64,000 bases of DNA from Calditrichia bacterium (GTDB lineage Bacteria; Calditrichota; Calditrichia; RBG-13-44-9; J075), in contig JACKAP010000005.1 of NCBI GenBank assembly GCA_020635015.1, positions 227,686 to 291,685 of the forward strand, read 5' to 3'. Within the stretch, counting starts at the first letter, position 1; each line of letters opens with the position of its first letter. Below the pieces are notes generated by a model. It searched no databases, was not told where the DNA came from, and saw nothing but the letters and a program-made list of their open reading frames with translations. Positions 20,901-32,563 of the stretch are shown here, piece by piece. The position numbers and the translations under genes were made by a program.

Positions 20901-22722
20901 TGTAATACAGCGCGCCCGCCGCCGCCAGCACCGAGGGAGTTTCCGGAGAGTCGGGGAAAAGCTTGATGAAGTTGTCGTAGGCTTCCGCCAGCATCTTTTC
21001 TTCCTCGGAAAGATCCTGACGCTGCAGCCCGGCAGACTGATCGCCGGCCAGTTCGGTCGGATCGGCCATGGTGCGGCTGATCTTCACCAGGGTGTCGGCC
21101 GAGTTGATGGCATTGATGGCCGCGTCGAACTGGTGACCGGTCTCCAGGTAGTCGTTGCTCACCCGGATATATTCGGTGAAGGCTTCCTCAAAGCGGAACA
21201 GCCGGGTATCATAGACATAAGCCAGCGCCCAGTTAATTTCGTAGGCCTGCTCATCGGTCTGGTAATTCTCCAGATAGAGCTTGCAAAGATCGACGAACTC
21301 CTCATAATCCGCCTTGACATTGGTGCTGTCGAGCTCCGGATTGGCTTCTTTCGCCAGCGCCTTGTTATAAAGATAGGTGATATTGGTACGGAAAGCCTCC
21401 TCGGTCAGCCGGTAGGCCTCATCCAGCGCGGCGATACGGTTTTCCATGTTTTCGCGCTTTTCCAACTGGGCGTACCATTCCGATTTCGGATTGTAGGTCT
21501 CGAACAGCAGCTTGCGCTCTGCGAAGGCCCGCTCGTATTCTTCCTTGGCGATATAAGCATCGGCAATTTTTTTCTGCACCCCGGGCGCATAATGAAAATC
21601 CGGGTACATCTCCAGCAGTTCGCTATAGGCGCTGATCGCCTCATCCCATTGGGTGATCTTGGCGTAGCGGTCGCCGATATTATGCATGATGTCCACCCCA
21701 AAGGCAGGTTTATCGAGGCGCTCGATAAACGTCTTGGCGTTGGCGACCCCGCTTTGATCATAGGCCGGATCGATGAACGAAGCAGCGATGAACTGCAGCG
21801 CCTCCGGCTTCACGTCGGTGCGGATGATCTCGCCGGTGGGATCGTAGGCTTTCATCTTTTCGATATCCTGCACCACGCCCATAAAATAGACGATCGCATC
21901 GGTATAATAGGCCGGATCATCCCCCGCCAGGCGGTAATAACTCCAGCCCAGCTTGTAGAGCGCCTCATCATACCGCGGCGAGTCTTTATATTCCAGCACG
22001 TTCTTATAAAGCTGGATCGCCTTGTTCAGCTTCAGGATGGTTTCCTCGGTGTTGTCCCCCGGCTCCGGATAGAAAAAGCTTTCCGCCAGCTTCATATAAG
22101 CCTCCGGGGCGTACTGGCTTTCCGGAAACTCATCGATGATGCTCTGGAAGATCTGCCGGGCGGCCTCATCCTCGTCCATCTCTTTGAGCAGATAGGCTTT
22201 GTTGTAGTAGGCATCGTCGATCAGGTCCGATTCCTGAAAATTCTTGATGATCAGGTCGTAGATGGCAATCGCTTCCTGATAGTTCCGCTGGGGCTGGGCC
22301 GGCTCGGCCGGCTTGACCGCCAGTTCGCCGCGGTTGAATGCAGCCAGTTGCCCTTCAAAGACTTCATAATCTTTCTCGTACTGTTCATAGCGCCGCTCGA
22401 AATCGAGCTGCTCTTCTTCGATATAATATTCCGCCACCCGAATCAGAATTTTATCCTGGTTGGCGTTCTCATCTTTGGTCTTTCCCAGGAACTCTTCGGT
22501 CACTTCCACCCCGCGCTCGCGGATCTTTTCCTGTTCCTTGAGCAGTTGTTCCCGTTCGCGGGCCAGCACCTTACGCACCTTCACCAGATCTTCAACGCTG
22601 AAGACGCTCAGGCTGGAATCGCTCAGCAAGCTCTCTTGCGCGTAAACCGACGCGCTACCGATCCCGAGCAGGACCCAAAAGTATATCAGACAAATTCGCG
22701 TTTTCAACAAGGTTGACCTCAT
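17941..22722 (-). CDS. Giant exported TPR protein (1593 aa)
   Basis: An exported protein with a signal peptide (residues 1-28, cleavage after SVYAQ) and a short coiled coil (40-75). A very long array of degenerate tetratricopeptide repeats (about 150-1000) follows, recognisable as recurring A-x-x-x-Y-x-x-L and Y-P-x-S/D patterns such as FPESQYAPEAYMKLAES and YPDFHYAPGVQKKIAD. The C-terminal third is non-TPR: helical to about 1300, then a beta-rich module with GWIAIAGDKSYRLYIND, resembling a carbohydrate-binding jelly-roll. It probably resides in the periplasm or at the outer membrane as a scaffold of the ExbBDD/AgmX machine. No strong ribosome site is visible, and the start is 24 bases after the preceding gene's stop, suggesting coupling. 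Confidence 0.85.
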   Translation of the reverse strand: MRSTLLKTRICLIYFWVLLGIGSASVYAQESLLSDSSLSVFSVEDLVKVRKVLAREREQLLKEQEKIRERGVEVTEEFLGKTKDENANQDKILIRVAEYYIEEEQLDFERRYEQYEKDYEVFEGQLAAFNRGELAVKPAEPAQPQRNYQEAIAIYDLIIKNFQESDLIDDAYYNKAYLLKEMDEDEAARQIFQSIIDEFPESQYAPEAYMKLAESFFYPEPGDNTEETILKLNKAIQLYKNVLEYKDSPRYDEALYKLGWSYYRLAGDDPAYYTDAIVYFMGVVQDIEKMKAYDPTGEIIRTDVKPEALQFIAASFIDPAYDQSGVANAKTFIERLDKPAFGVDIMHNIGDRYAKITQWDEAISAYSELLEMYPDFHYAPGVQKKIADAYIAKEEYERAFAERKLLFETYNPKSEWYAQLEKRENMENRIAALDEAYRLTEEAFRTNITYLYNKALAKEANPELDSTNVKADYEEFVDLCKLYLENYQTDEQAYEINWALAYVYDTRLFRFEEAFTEYIRVSNDYLETGHQFDAAINAINSADTLVKISRTMADPTELAGDQSAGLQRQDLSEEEKMLAEAYDNFIKLFPDSPETPSVLAAAGALYYNKRKYDLARKYYKTMVTKFPKSQQKSVGLVSLMNSYFFLGQYRDSEIVAKKILNTPNIPEDQITVAKSRIGESIFKNGERLEQEGNHIEAAKEYRRVYEEASEYVNFVDGALFRSARNFEQAGEWNRAIETYEILVSDFQDSKHVMDAFVNIASDYKELEDFQNVAKTNERIFERFAGTPEAENALYNASIFYEKAEAWQEAIRANNLYIRTYPTNPESKDLLFENAKYYLKLDDLASANQIYEEFTSRYPNDPQTVEAFYNRGAYYYERASYDSAKVEFNKAIQRSDNFARAGRDPNLFFAAEANYKLGQIQYQEYRDIRLGYPQTVLRQQLEQKQQKLNEVEKSFTQVISLGSVRSFEAMYRIAEAYEEFANAIANQDMPPNLTREERLVQENQVFNASVPAYDRAVEEYKNVLINLPVLAEKLDVSMDTTKAAEPEPAPAPSDSTIALQKEVVQDSSSEVALKWFGRAKDKISLIQYNVAERSSEFVDEYLRVDNPETGLRALVFKDQVLRSLVAKQVNTTIEAHIKNLKVSEELGLENKYVEESKRKILLSRNVLADEYEKLMYDAVAEYKRSVPVLEDLVEQGEGAVEAGGMDYYDYQDSHIMQLIFNMNQYAKIALNQYKLTLQLAVDNNINNDARLTTEQRMFNFGYDAGLLLADLSKLPAQKSELYLDKFDSTRNENYQLGSTFFDDQNFELNEYAHAVYAFSYDISKEFSIENIWTQLTLAQLVQIEPATYLEDLPKKEVAVVSDSSWVGTTRYSSGWNQKAFAAGGWDQVVEVPVPNTLRFGGFDSLQVAPPAIWVRRVVLDAASSGGVNPLEMNDLTLTDSLSENTDDLGADSLLASLEAGAEPDTLEAFFRKQFNLSSKPIDGWIAIAGDKSYRLYINDVYITGKESGPFEQVEKISFATFADFIREGDNVIAVSLKDFDGPPRYGLRMHLDLKLLPGEISETIESIRSKMDQDRVDPQILKKSTILNKNRIVE

Positions 22723-22746
22723 CGTCGCTTGATCGCATTATCGTAT

Positions 22747-25347
22747 TTATTGTTGTTGCTCTTCTTCGGGAGTTTCCGATTCCCGGGTGTCGAAGTAACT
22801 TTCCCGGAACGCCCGTTCCCGTTCTGCGCGCAGCCGCGCCCGTTCTTCGGTGCGGGCCTTCATGGTCATAAACCGCACTTCCGACTCGATTTTCCGGATC
22901 TTATCTTCAATCACTTCTTTGCGGTGGTTGAGCTGCTTGTTGACCCGATCAAACACCTCCGAAACTTTTACCAGCTGCCCCTGGGCCTGCTGCTTCTGAT
23001 CGAAATACACATTGATAATCCCGAATGCGCCCAAATCGCCCCAGCGATTGAATTCCGGATAGGGGCTGGGATTGGCATCGGCCTGATGAATTGCGGTCAG
23101 TAGCTGGTCGTAGCGCTGCTTCAACTGCGCCAGGTGGCGCTGCTGCTGCTCCAGCTTGGAAGCCGCTTCGTAATTCTGCCCCCGGCTGGCCCGCATGATC
23201 CGGTTTTCGGTATCCTTGATCATATCGTCGATATGAGACATCTCGTTCAGCACCTGCATCTTCTTATCCTGCATGTTCTGATAACGGGCTTCCTCTTCGG
23301 TCACATATTTGCTGACCGGGTAATCATCGAAAAAATTCACCCGGGTATCGGTTTTGAAAACTTCCTCCGGCAGGGTTTCCAGCACCGCTGCCAGTCGCCA
23401 CTGCAGGCTGTCGATCCGCGCGACCGCATAAGGATTGTCGCTCTCCTCCGCCAGCAGGCGCAGGGCGTTCAGCTCCTTGATCTGCTGAATCAGCGACGCG
23501 GCTTCCCGGTAGACCGACAAACCGGAGCTGCTGCTTTCCGACAAATCCATCTCGGTGATCTCGGTATTCAACTCACCCATCAGACTGGTCGCTTTGGCGT
23601 AGGCCTCCGCATTCCCGGTCTTCATCGCATTTTCTTGCATCTGCCGGGCATCCCGGTAGAGCGTTTCCAGGCGATTGCGTTCGTCGATATAGGCTTGAAT
23701 AGAACTCCGTTTCACTTTCTCCTGATACACTTCCCGGTATAGTGAGATCGCTTCCACCGGCGCATTCTCGAACTGGTTGATATAGGCTAGCAGACCGGTT
23801 GCTTCCATGCGGTACGGCGACGCATAATACTCGTCAATTAAACGCTTGGCATAAAACTGCGCTTGACTGAAATCACGTTTTTGACCGATCGCCTTGGAAC
23901 GCTCCTGCTCAAAATAGCTCCAGGCCAGGGCGTTGAGTACTTTGTCATAGCGGGAAAAGGCGGGGTCGATTTCATTGAGATAAAACACCGCCCGGGGAAA
24001 GTTCTTGCGCTCGTATTCCAGCACGCCCAGCTTGTAGAGAGAGCGGGCATGGAGATAAGGCGGGGTATCCTTGCTGCCCACCAGCCGCACGTAGCAGGTG
24101 ACCGCATCATCAAACAGCTGGCTGTCCATGTAGGCATTGCCGATAAAATACTGGGCGAGGTGGTAGAACGGATGATTGCCGGGCACATTCAGCAGGGTTT
24201 CCACGGTGCGGTCGTAATTGCCGAGGGCATAATAGGACATGGCCAGCAGGAACTGAATATCGTAATAATCCGGGCTGCTCAGATTGGCAAAGTTCTGATA
24301 CTGTCCGGCGGCATCAATCGCCTCCCGGTAACTGCCGGTGCTGTAATGAATCTGCACCAGGCGGCTGTAGGCATCCGGCAGGTAGCTGGTGGCCGGGTAG
24401 AGGCGGATCAGTTCCTGGTAATTCGCTTCCGCATGCATCAGCCGGTCCAGCGCAAAGTTGCATTCGGCCCGGTAGAAATACACATCATCGATATTTTTAA
24501 TCCCCCAGGGGGTATAATCTTCGATCAGGTCACCAAGCAGTTTTTCCGCCAGATCGTAATCTTCGTAATTGAAGCGGGTATAAGCCAGCTTCAACTGCTC
24601 GTTGAACATCCGCTGCACCGCCTCCAGTCCGGAAGCCTTGAGCAGATTTTTCCGAGCCAGGCGCACATCGGCCAATTGGCGGCTGAATTTGACTTCGCGG
24701 GTTTTCTTCCACTCCACGAACAGGTCGTAAATATTCGGTTCCCGCCCGGTAATCCCGATATCGCCGGAGGTGTTCTCGCCGAAGGCATTGAGCAGCTTCT
24801 GCTTCGACTGGCTGATCTGATCCCGGATATCCGCCGGGCTCTGCACCTGGTCAAGCTTGATCATTTCCTCCGAAACAAAGAGCATCTGCAGCGCATCCTC
24901 ATACACCTTCTTCTTGCGGAAATCCACCTCTCCCTGATCGATCGTCGTCTTGATACGCAGGTTGAGATCATCGACAAAAGAATCCAGGTCGCGGATGTTG
25001 GCGCTGTGCAAACGTCGGCTCAACTGCTGGATCTCCTCCAGCATATGGTGCAGTTCGCCGAAATACTGTTTCCGGGCCTGCTTAGGATTCTTCAGCCGTT
25101 TCGACATTTCCCGGCTCATCAGATGCATCAGGCTGATCAGATACTGCTCGTCAGCGATTCTCCCTTCACCATCCTGAAGATACAGATCGTATACAAACTC
25201 AGCCAGCTGAGCTTGCATTTCAAGCTCAGCTGTATATTTGATCAATTTTTTCAGATCCTGCTTGTTGGATGCTTCTTGAGGAGGGCTAGCCTTACTAGTG
25301 GAGAAAAGGAGACACACCAGAGCCGTGAAGACCAAAAATCGTCTCAT
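22747..25347 (-). CDS. Large exported TPR protein (866 aa), first gene of the ExbBDD operon
   Basis: An exported protein with a signal peptide (1-20, FSTSKASPP). A helical N-terminal domain (25-240) leads into a TPR array (about 240-560, including YNRL- and ALGNYDRTVETLLNVPG-type repeats). The C-terminal coiled coil (670-850) ends in a Glu/Gln-rich tail. It is the first gene of a seven-gene minus-strand operon that ends at 14657. The 62-base gap from atpC contains an ATGAAT/ATTCAT inverted repeat (25382-25402) and an AT-rich TATACT-like box, so it may have its own promoter or be read through from the ATP synthase operon. Periplasmic TPR proteins are hallmarks of Agl/Glt-type gliding machines; the specific homology is not proven. 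Confidence 0.84.
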   Translation of the reverse strand: MRRFLVFTALVCLLFSTSKASPPQEASNKQDLKKLIKYTAELEMQAQLAEFVYDLYLQDGEGRIADEQYLISLMHLMSREMSKRLKNPKQARKQYFGELHHMLEEIQQLSRRLHSANIRDLDSFVDDLNLRIKTTIDQGEVDFRKKKVYEDALQMLFVSEEMIKLDQVQSPADIRDQISQSKQKLLNAFGENTSGDIGITGREPNIYDLFVEWKKTREVKFSRQLADVRLARKNLLKASGLEAVQRMFNEQLKLAYTRFNYEDYDLAEKLLGDLIEDYTPWGIKNIDDVYFYRAECNFALDRLMHAEANYQELIRLYPATSYLPDAYSRLVQIHYSTGSYREAIDAAGQYQNFANLSSPDYYDIQFLLAMSYYALGNYDRTVETLLNVPGNHPFYHLAQYFIGNAYMDSQLFDDAVTCYVRLVGSKDTPPYLHARSLYKLGVLEYERKNFPRAVFYLNEIDPAFSRYDKVLNALAWSYFEQERSKAIGQKRDFSQAQFYAKRLIDEYYASPYRMEATGLLAYINQFENAPVEAISLYREVYQEKVKRSSIQAYIDERNRLETLYRDARQMQENAMKTGNAEAYAKATSLMGELNTEITEMDLSESSSSGLSVYREAASLIQQIKELNALRLLAEESDNPYAVARIDSLQWRLAAVLETLPEEVFKTDTRVNFFDDYPVSKYVTEEEARYQNMQDKKMQVLNEMSHIDDMIKDTENRIMRASRGQNYEAASKLEQQQRHLAQLKQRYDQLLTAIHQADANPSPYPEFNRWGDLGAFGIINVYFDQKQQAQGQLVKVSEVFDRVNKQLNHRKEVIEDKIRKIESEVRFMTMKARTEERARLRAERERAFRESYFDTRESETPEEEQQQ

Positions 25348-25409
25348 ATCAACTGTTCCACTGTATGTATTAAAGAGTATAATGAATTAACTAATCATTC
25401 ATACATCGG

Positions 25410-25826
25410 CTAGGTGGAAGCATGTTGGGCAACTTTCAGACGATTTAACGCCCTTGCCAAGGCGGCTTCTGCTCGGGTGACATTAATATTACCAGTTGAC
25501 TTGTTCGCCAAACGATTTTCTGCCCGGTTCTTGGCTTCTTGAGCTCGCGCTACATCAATGTCTTCTGCCGCTTCGGCGGTATCGAGCAACAGGAGCACCC
25601 GATTTTGCAGCACCTCCAAAAAACCGCCGGCCGCTGCGTAATATCGGGTTGCTTCCGGCAACGCCACCTTTACTTCACCTACACCTAACTCACTAATAAA
25701 CGATGTATGACCTGGTAATACTTGAAATTTCCCCAGAACGCCAGGCGCCGTGCAACTGAGCGCCTCACCGATATTCTGCTTGTGATCCGGGGTCGCAAGC
25801 TCAACACTCAAAAGTTTCTCAGCCAT
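25410..25826 (-). CDS. atpC: ATP synthase epsilon subunit
   Basis: A 138-residue F1 epsilon subunit of the rotor stalk. The N-terminal beta-sandwich is clear (LLSVELATPD, PGVLGKFQVLPGHTSFIS, GVGEVKV), followed by the C-terminal helical hairpin with an Ala/Arg/Glu-rich helix. It is the last gene of the ATP synthase cluster, 89 bases after atpD, with no strong ribosome site upstream of its ATG. Confidence 0.93.
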   Translation of the reverse strand: MAEKLLSVELATPDHKQNIGEALSCTAPGVLGKFQVLPGHTSFISELGVGEVKVALPEATRYYAAAGGFLEVLQNRVLLLLDTAEAAEDIDVARAQEAKNRAENRLANKSTGNINVTRAEAALARALNRLKVAQHAST

Positions 25827-25915
25827 AACAATAAGCTATAATCGTTAGTTTAATCGGTCAACTTTAATTAAATTAATTTAAAATTTTCGGTTGTGAACAA
25901 TATCAATTAAATGAA

Positions 25916-27313
<1,398 letters not shown>

Positions 27314-27471
27314 TCATAATCCTTCTTTTATGTTGCCTGGGAGGCAAGGTATCCACATTCGATACGTTTTATTATCCGCTCTTGCACGCCGGCCGCTTCT
27401 ATCATCGGCAGGGATGCGAAAATGCCGCTGCGCCGGGCAACGGCATCACCCTGTTGACAGGGGAAAAATTC

Positions 27472-28332
27472 TTAAGTCGCCTTCAGCGCTTCCGCCCCGC
27501 CGACGATTTCCAGGATTTCTTTGGTGATCGCCGCCTGCCGCGCCTTGTTGTATTGCAAGGTAAGGGTGCGGATCAGTTCGCTGGCATTGTCGGTGGCGTT
27601 TTCCATCGCGATCATCCGCGCCGCCTGTTCCGAGGCATTGGATTCCAGCAGCGCCCGCCATACCTGCATGCGGATATACTTGGGCAGCAACGCCTGCAAC
27701 AGGGCATCCTGCGAGGGTTCATACAAGTAATCCGTCGGGGTGGTCTCTTCAAAATCATCCAGCTTCAGCGGCAGCAGATCCTCGACCACCAATTGCTGAT
27801 TGGCCACCGATTTAAACTCGTTGTAAATCAGGCGTACCGCATCGATGCGATCTTCCACAAAATCCCGGATCAGCGATTGAGCGATCTGATCGGCATAACT
27901 ATACTGCAAATCGTGAAAAATTCCACTGAATTGCTGAGCGATCTGATAATCCCGTTTCCGGAAAAAGTCGTAGCCTTTCTTGCCCACGCAGATCATGGAA
28001 ACTTCCTGATCGACATACGTGGCGCATTCATTGACCGCATTGCGGATGATGTGGCTGTTGAAGGCGCCGCACAGTCCCCGATCGGCGGTGATCACCACCA
28101 GGCGCAGCCGCTTCACCGGGCGCACTTGCAGCAGCGGCGACTGTGCTCCTTCGGCGCTGGCGGCGAGATGCTGGATCAGCTCCTTGATCTTGCCGGCATA
28201 GGGCCTGGCGGCGAACATCCGCTCCTGGGCGCGGCGCATCTTGGCCGCGGCCACCATCTTCATCGCCTTGGTGATCTGCTGGGTGCTTTTGATGCTCTTG
28301 ATGCGCTGCTTGATCTCTCTAAGGGTTGCCAT
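27472..28332 (-). CDS. atpG: ATP synthase gamma subunit
   Basis: A 286-residue F1 gamma subunit, the central rotor shaft. The N-terminal coiled coil (MATLREIKQRIKSIKSTQQIT, first 20 diagnostic), the Rossmann-like middle part with SDRGLCG-like ITADRGLCGAFNS, and the C-terminal helix (ATDNASELI, YNKARQAAIT) are present. It follows atpA by 6 bases, consistent with coupled translation. Confidence 0.97.
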   Translation of the reverse strand: MATLREIKQRIKSIKSTQQITKAMKMVAAAKMRRAQERMFAARPYAGKIKELIQHLAASAEGAQSPLLQVRPVKRLRLVVITADRGLCGAFNSHIIRNAVNECATYVDQEVSMICVGKKGYDFFRKRDYQIAQQFSGIFHDLQYSYADQIAQSLIRDFVEDRIDAVRLIYNEFKSVANQQLVVEDLLPLKLDDFEETTPTDYLYEPSQDALLQALLPKYIRMQVWRALLESNASEQAARMIAMENATDNASELIRTLTLQYNKARQAAITKEILEIVGGAEALKAT

Positions 28333-28338
28333 CCGTTT

Positions 28339-29874
<1,536 letters not shown>

Positions 29875-29895
29875 TTTGATTTCCTCAGTTTTAAA

Positions 29896-30438
29896 CTATC
29901 TCGACTCGATAAGATTTTGCCTTAATTTGCTCAGCTTGTTGCGCAGGCTGGCGTCATAGATCATGTCGTTGATCCGCACCATCACGCCACCCAGGAGGCT
30001 TTCCTCGATATGCTGGCGCAGGATCACGCTTTTGCCGGTCTCCTGATCCAGGCGCTTTTTCAGTTCCCGGAGCTGGCCTTCGGAGAGGGGCACCACGCTG
30101 TAGACGTCCCCGCGGATGATCCCGCGGTGCGCATCCAGCATTTCCGAAAAGTCTATGATGATCTGAGGCAGGTGCATTTCCCGGTTTTTGCCGATCAGCA
30201 GTGAGACAAACCGGAAAGTCAGCGGCTGCAGATGCTGCTGAAATGCGACCTCGAAGGTCTGCTGTTTGACCGGATTGGCAATCACCGGCGACTCGATCAG
30301 TTGCCGGAACGATTCGGATTGCCGGTATTCGGTATCAAGCAATTTCAGGTCGGCTTCCACCCGCTCCAGTTGTTTTTTCTCCAGGGCAGTCTCAAACAGA
30401 GCCTGCGCGTAGCGCTTCGCAACACGAGATCGTTTCAC
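29896..30438 (-). CDS. atpH: ATP synthase delta subunit
   Basis: A 180-residue F1 delta subunit, which ties the peripheral stalk to the top of F1. It begins with the family motif VAKRYAQALFE and ends with the IRINDMIYDASLRNKL-type signature (here VRINDMIYDASLRNKLSKL). It is positioned between atpF and atpA with short gaps. Confidence 0.95.
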   Translation of the reverse strand: MKRSRVAKRYAQALFETALEKKQLERVEADLKLLDTEYRQSESFRQLIESPVIANPVKQQTFEVAFQQHLQPLTFRFVSLLIGKNREMHLPQIIIDFSEMLDAHRGIIRGDVYSVVPLSEGQLRELKKRLDQETGKSVILRQHIEESLLGGVMVRINDMIYDASLRNKLSKLRQNLIESR

Positions 30439-30456
30439 GCAAAATCCCTTCTTCTT

Positions 30457-30951
30457 CTAATTTTTCCGGCCAAATCCGGCGATGGAATCGTCGATGATCT
30501 TCTGATGACGGGTCTTGTCGACCGCCACGCCGATCAATTGCGAGGTCGCTTCCACCACGATATCCGCCACTTCCTGCTTCAGGGAGGCAATCACGGTTTC
30601 ACGCTCCTTCTCGATATCCGCTTTGGCGCGCTCTTTGATCTTTTGGGCTTCCACCCGGGCCTGCTCGATGATGTCATTCTTCATCTTTTCCGCCACGGAT
30701 TTGCCTTCTTTGACCAGCTTCTGCATCTCTTCTTGAGCGTCGGCAAGCTTCTTTTGCTGTTCGGCCAGCAGTTTTTCCGCTTCCGCCTGGGCTTCCTCAG
30801 CGCGCTTCAGGGAGGCGCTGATGGTATGCTCCCGCGTCTCTACCGCACCAAGCAGCGGTTTCCAGGCGATGCGGTAGAGGACGAACATCAACACGATGAA
30901 GGTCGCCCAGCTCCAGACAATCATGCCGTTGTTTAAGCTCAGCAGATCCAT
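30457..30951 (-). CDS. atpF: ATP synthase b subunit
   Basis: A 164-residue b subunit forming the peripheral stalk. It has one N-terminal transmembrane helix (about 10-27, MIVWSWATFIVLMFVLY) and a long amphipathic coiled coil. No second b-prime gene is present, so a homodimeric stalk is expected. Confidence 0.95.
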   Translation of the reverse strand: MDLLSLNNGMIVWSWATFIVLMFVLYRIAWKPLLGAVETREHTISASLKRAEEAQAEAEKLLAEQQKKLADAQEEMQKLVKEGKSVAEKMKNDIIEQARVEAQKIKERAKADIEKERETVIASLKQEVADIVVEATSQLIGVAVDKTRHQKIIDDSIAGFGRKN

Positions 30952-30977
30952 AATAGACTCGTTTCTCTTTTAGTAAA

Positions 30978-31205
30978 TTATTTAACACCCAGCAGGAAGC
31001 AGATCACCAGACCGAAGAAGGCCACCCCTTCGATCAGCGCGGCGGAAATGATCATCGAGGTTCTGATCGCTCCCCCGGCTTCCGGCTGACGCGCGGTTCC
31101 TTCCATCGCCTGACCGCCGATCCGGCCGATGCCCAACCCGGTACCAATCACCGCCAGACCGGCTCCAATACCGGCCGCCAAATACGCTAATCCAGTTGCA
31201 TCCAT
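30978..31205 (-). CDS. atpE: ATP synthase c subunit, proton type
   Basis: A 75-residue hairpin of two transmembrane helices with the RQPEA loop. Glu59 in ALIEGVAFFGLV is the ion-binding carboxylate. Residues typical of sodium binding are missing: the helix-1 glutamine position is Ile26, and Glu59 is followed by Gly-Val rather than Ser-Thr. A proton-driven ring is therefore predicted. The next gene upstream, atpB, ends 138 bases away, across an AT-rich gap without a recognised element. Confidence 0.96.
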   Translation of the reverse strand: MDATGLAYLAAGIGAGLAVIGTGLGIGRIGGQAMEGTARQPEAGGAIRTSMIISAALIEGVAFFGLVICFLLGVK

Positions 31206-31343
31206 TTGAATCTCCTTTACACGTTATGATTGAGTATGGTAATATTAAAAATATGTAAACATTAAGCATGTAATATATTTCACAAATCTATAAACAACAA
31301 CAACCTACATCGAGAGACCGATGCCGGTTCCGCTGGCCGTCGC

Positions 31344-32174
31344 TTAGTGTTCCGGGTGGGCGGACATCCCGATAAACAGGGCGCTGAGCATGGTAAAAAT
31401 GTATGCTTGCAGGAACGCAACGAACAGTTCAAGCAGATTAATTGCTACCGCCATCGCGATGGATAGCGGCGCCACCAGCACGGTTCCCAGCACAATGATC
31501 AGGCCGAGCAGGGCGTATATCACCGTGTGGCCGGCCACCATGTTGGCAAAGAGACGCATCGCCAGGGCGAACGGCTTGGTAAACAACCCTAAAATTTCGA
31601 TCGGCACCATGATCGGCAGCAGAAACCAGGGCACGCCGCCCGGCGCCAGATGCTTCAGGTATCCGCCCAAACCGTTCTCCTTGATACCGTAGGCCTGGGT
31701 CATAACAAAGGTAATGATCGCCAGTGCCGCGGTCACGCTCAGGTTGCCGGTGGCGGTCGAAAATAGGGGAATTAAACCAAGCAGGTTCATGGTCAGGATA
31801 AAAAAGAAGATCGTTGCCAGGAAGGGAGTCAGTTTCTTGCCGAGCTTTTCGCCGATATTGGGCACGGCGATCTCGTCGCGGATAAACAGCACGATGCTTT
31901 CCAGCACCCCGGCCAGCCCGGTGGGCACCGCTTTCGGCTTACGGAAACTCAACCAGAAAGCAACAATCAGGATCAGGCTGGCAATCCACAGCATCAGCAC
32001 ATGGGTGGTGATGGAGAAGTCGATGCTTATCCCGAAGAGCGTCACCGGTTCAAAATGAGGCAGATGAGAGCCGAGCCAGGCGTTGGAATCCTGCAGGTGG
32101 TGGAGAATATACCCTCCCAGCCCTCCTTCGCTGTGCTCTTCACCGCCGCTGTCGCGCAGTATGGCCAAACTCAT
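31344..32174 (-). CDS. atpB: ATP synthase a subunit
   Basis: A 276-residue multispan Fo subunit that forms the half-channels. The essential Arg207 lies in FALAMRLFANMVAGH, followed by conserved Glu/His residues. A slightly long hydrophilic N-terminus (GGEEHSEGGLGG) precedes the first membrane helix. The start overlaps the atpI-like stop by ATGA. Confidence 0.97.
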   Translation of the reverse strand: MSLAILRDSGGEEHSEGGLGGYILHHLQDSNAWLGSHLPHFEPVTLFGISIDFSITTHVLMLWIASLILIVAFWLSFRKPKAVPTGLAGVLESIVLFIRDEIAVPNIGEKLGKKLTPFLATIFFFILTMNLLGLIPLFSTATGNLSVTAALAIITFVMTQAYGIKENGLGGYLKHLAPGGVPWFLLPIMVPIEILGLFTKPFALAMRLFANMVAGHTVIYALLGLIIVLGTVLVAPLSIAMAVAINLLELFVAFLQAYIFTMLSALFIGMSAHPEH

Positions 32175-32563
32175 TTCTGTCCCCTTTCCATATCCGAGAA
32201 TTTGTGTATCTGAAAGATTTCCAACCCTAGAAAAAGAAAATAGGTTGCTACCAGTGAGGCCACCAGCGCAACCCGATTCATATTAAGCGCCCCTATTAAA
32301 ATAAATAAAAGGACGAAAATCAACAAAAATCTGAAAATAATTCCCCCGTAGAGCGAGGCAAAAAAGACCTGTTGCGACTGCCGGAATCCCCAGTTGATGA
32401 TCGCAAAACCGATCAGGGTATTGGCGTAAGCAATCCCTACCCCTACCCATACCGCTCGCCTGGCGTCCGGGCTGCTCTCCCACGCAGACAGAATGGCGAG
32501 ACATCCCAGGATCACCACGGTCAGCAGCAGCAGGCTGTGAATCAAATAACGCGAAAACTTCAT
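32171..32563 (-). CDS. AtpI-like four-helix membrane protein
   Basis: A 130-residue protein of four predicted transmembrane helices (about 10-27, 38-58, 72-92, 98-120), short basic ends and a polar C-terminus. Position between atpZ and atpB, with ATGA overlaps on both sides, identifies it as the AtpI/ATP-synthase-I-like protein of the operon, thought to aid c-ring or Fo assembly. Sequence conservation in this family is low, so the call rests mainly on topology and context. Confidence 0.8.
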   Translation of the reverse strand: MKFSRYLIHSLLLLTVVILGCLAILSAWESSPDARRAVWVGVGIAYANTLIGFAIINWGFRQSQQVFFASLYGGIIFRFLLIFVLLFILIGALNMNRVALVASLVATYFLFLGLEIFQIHKFSDMERGQK

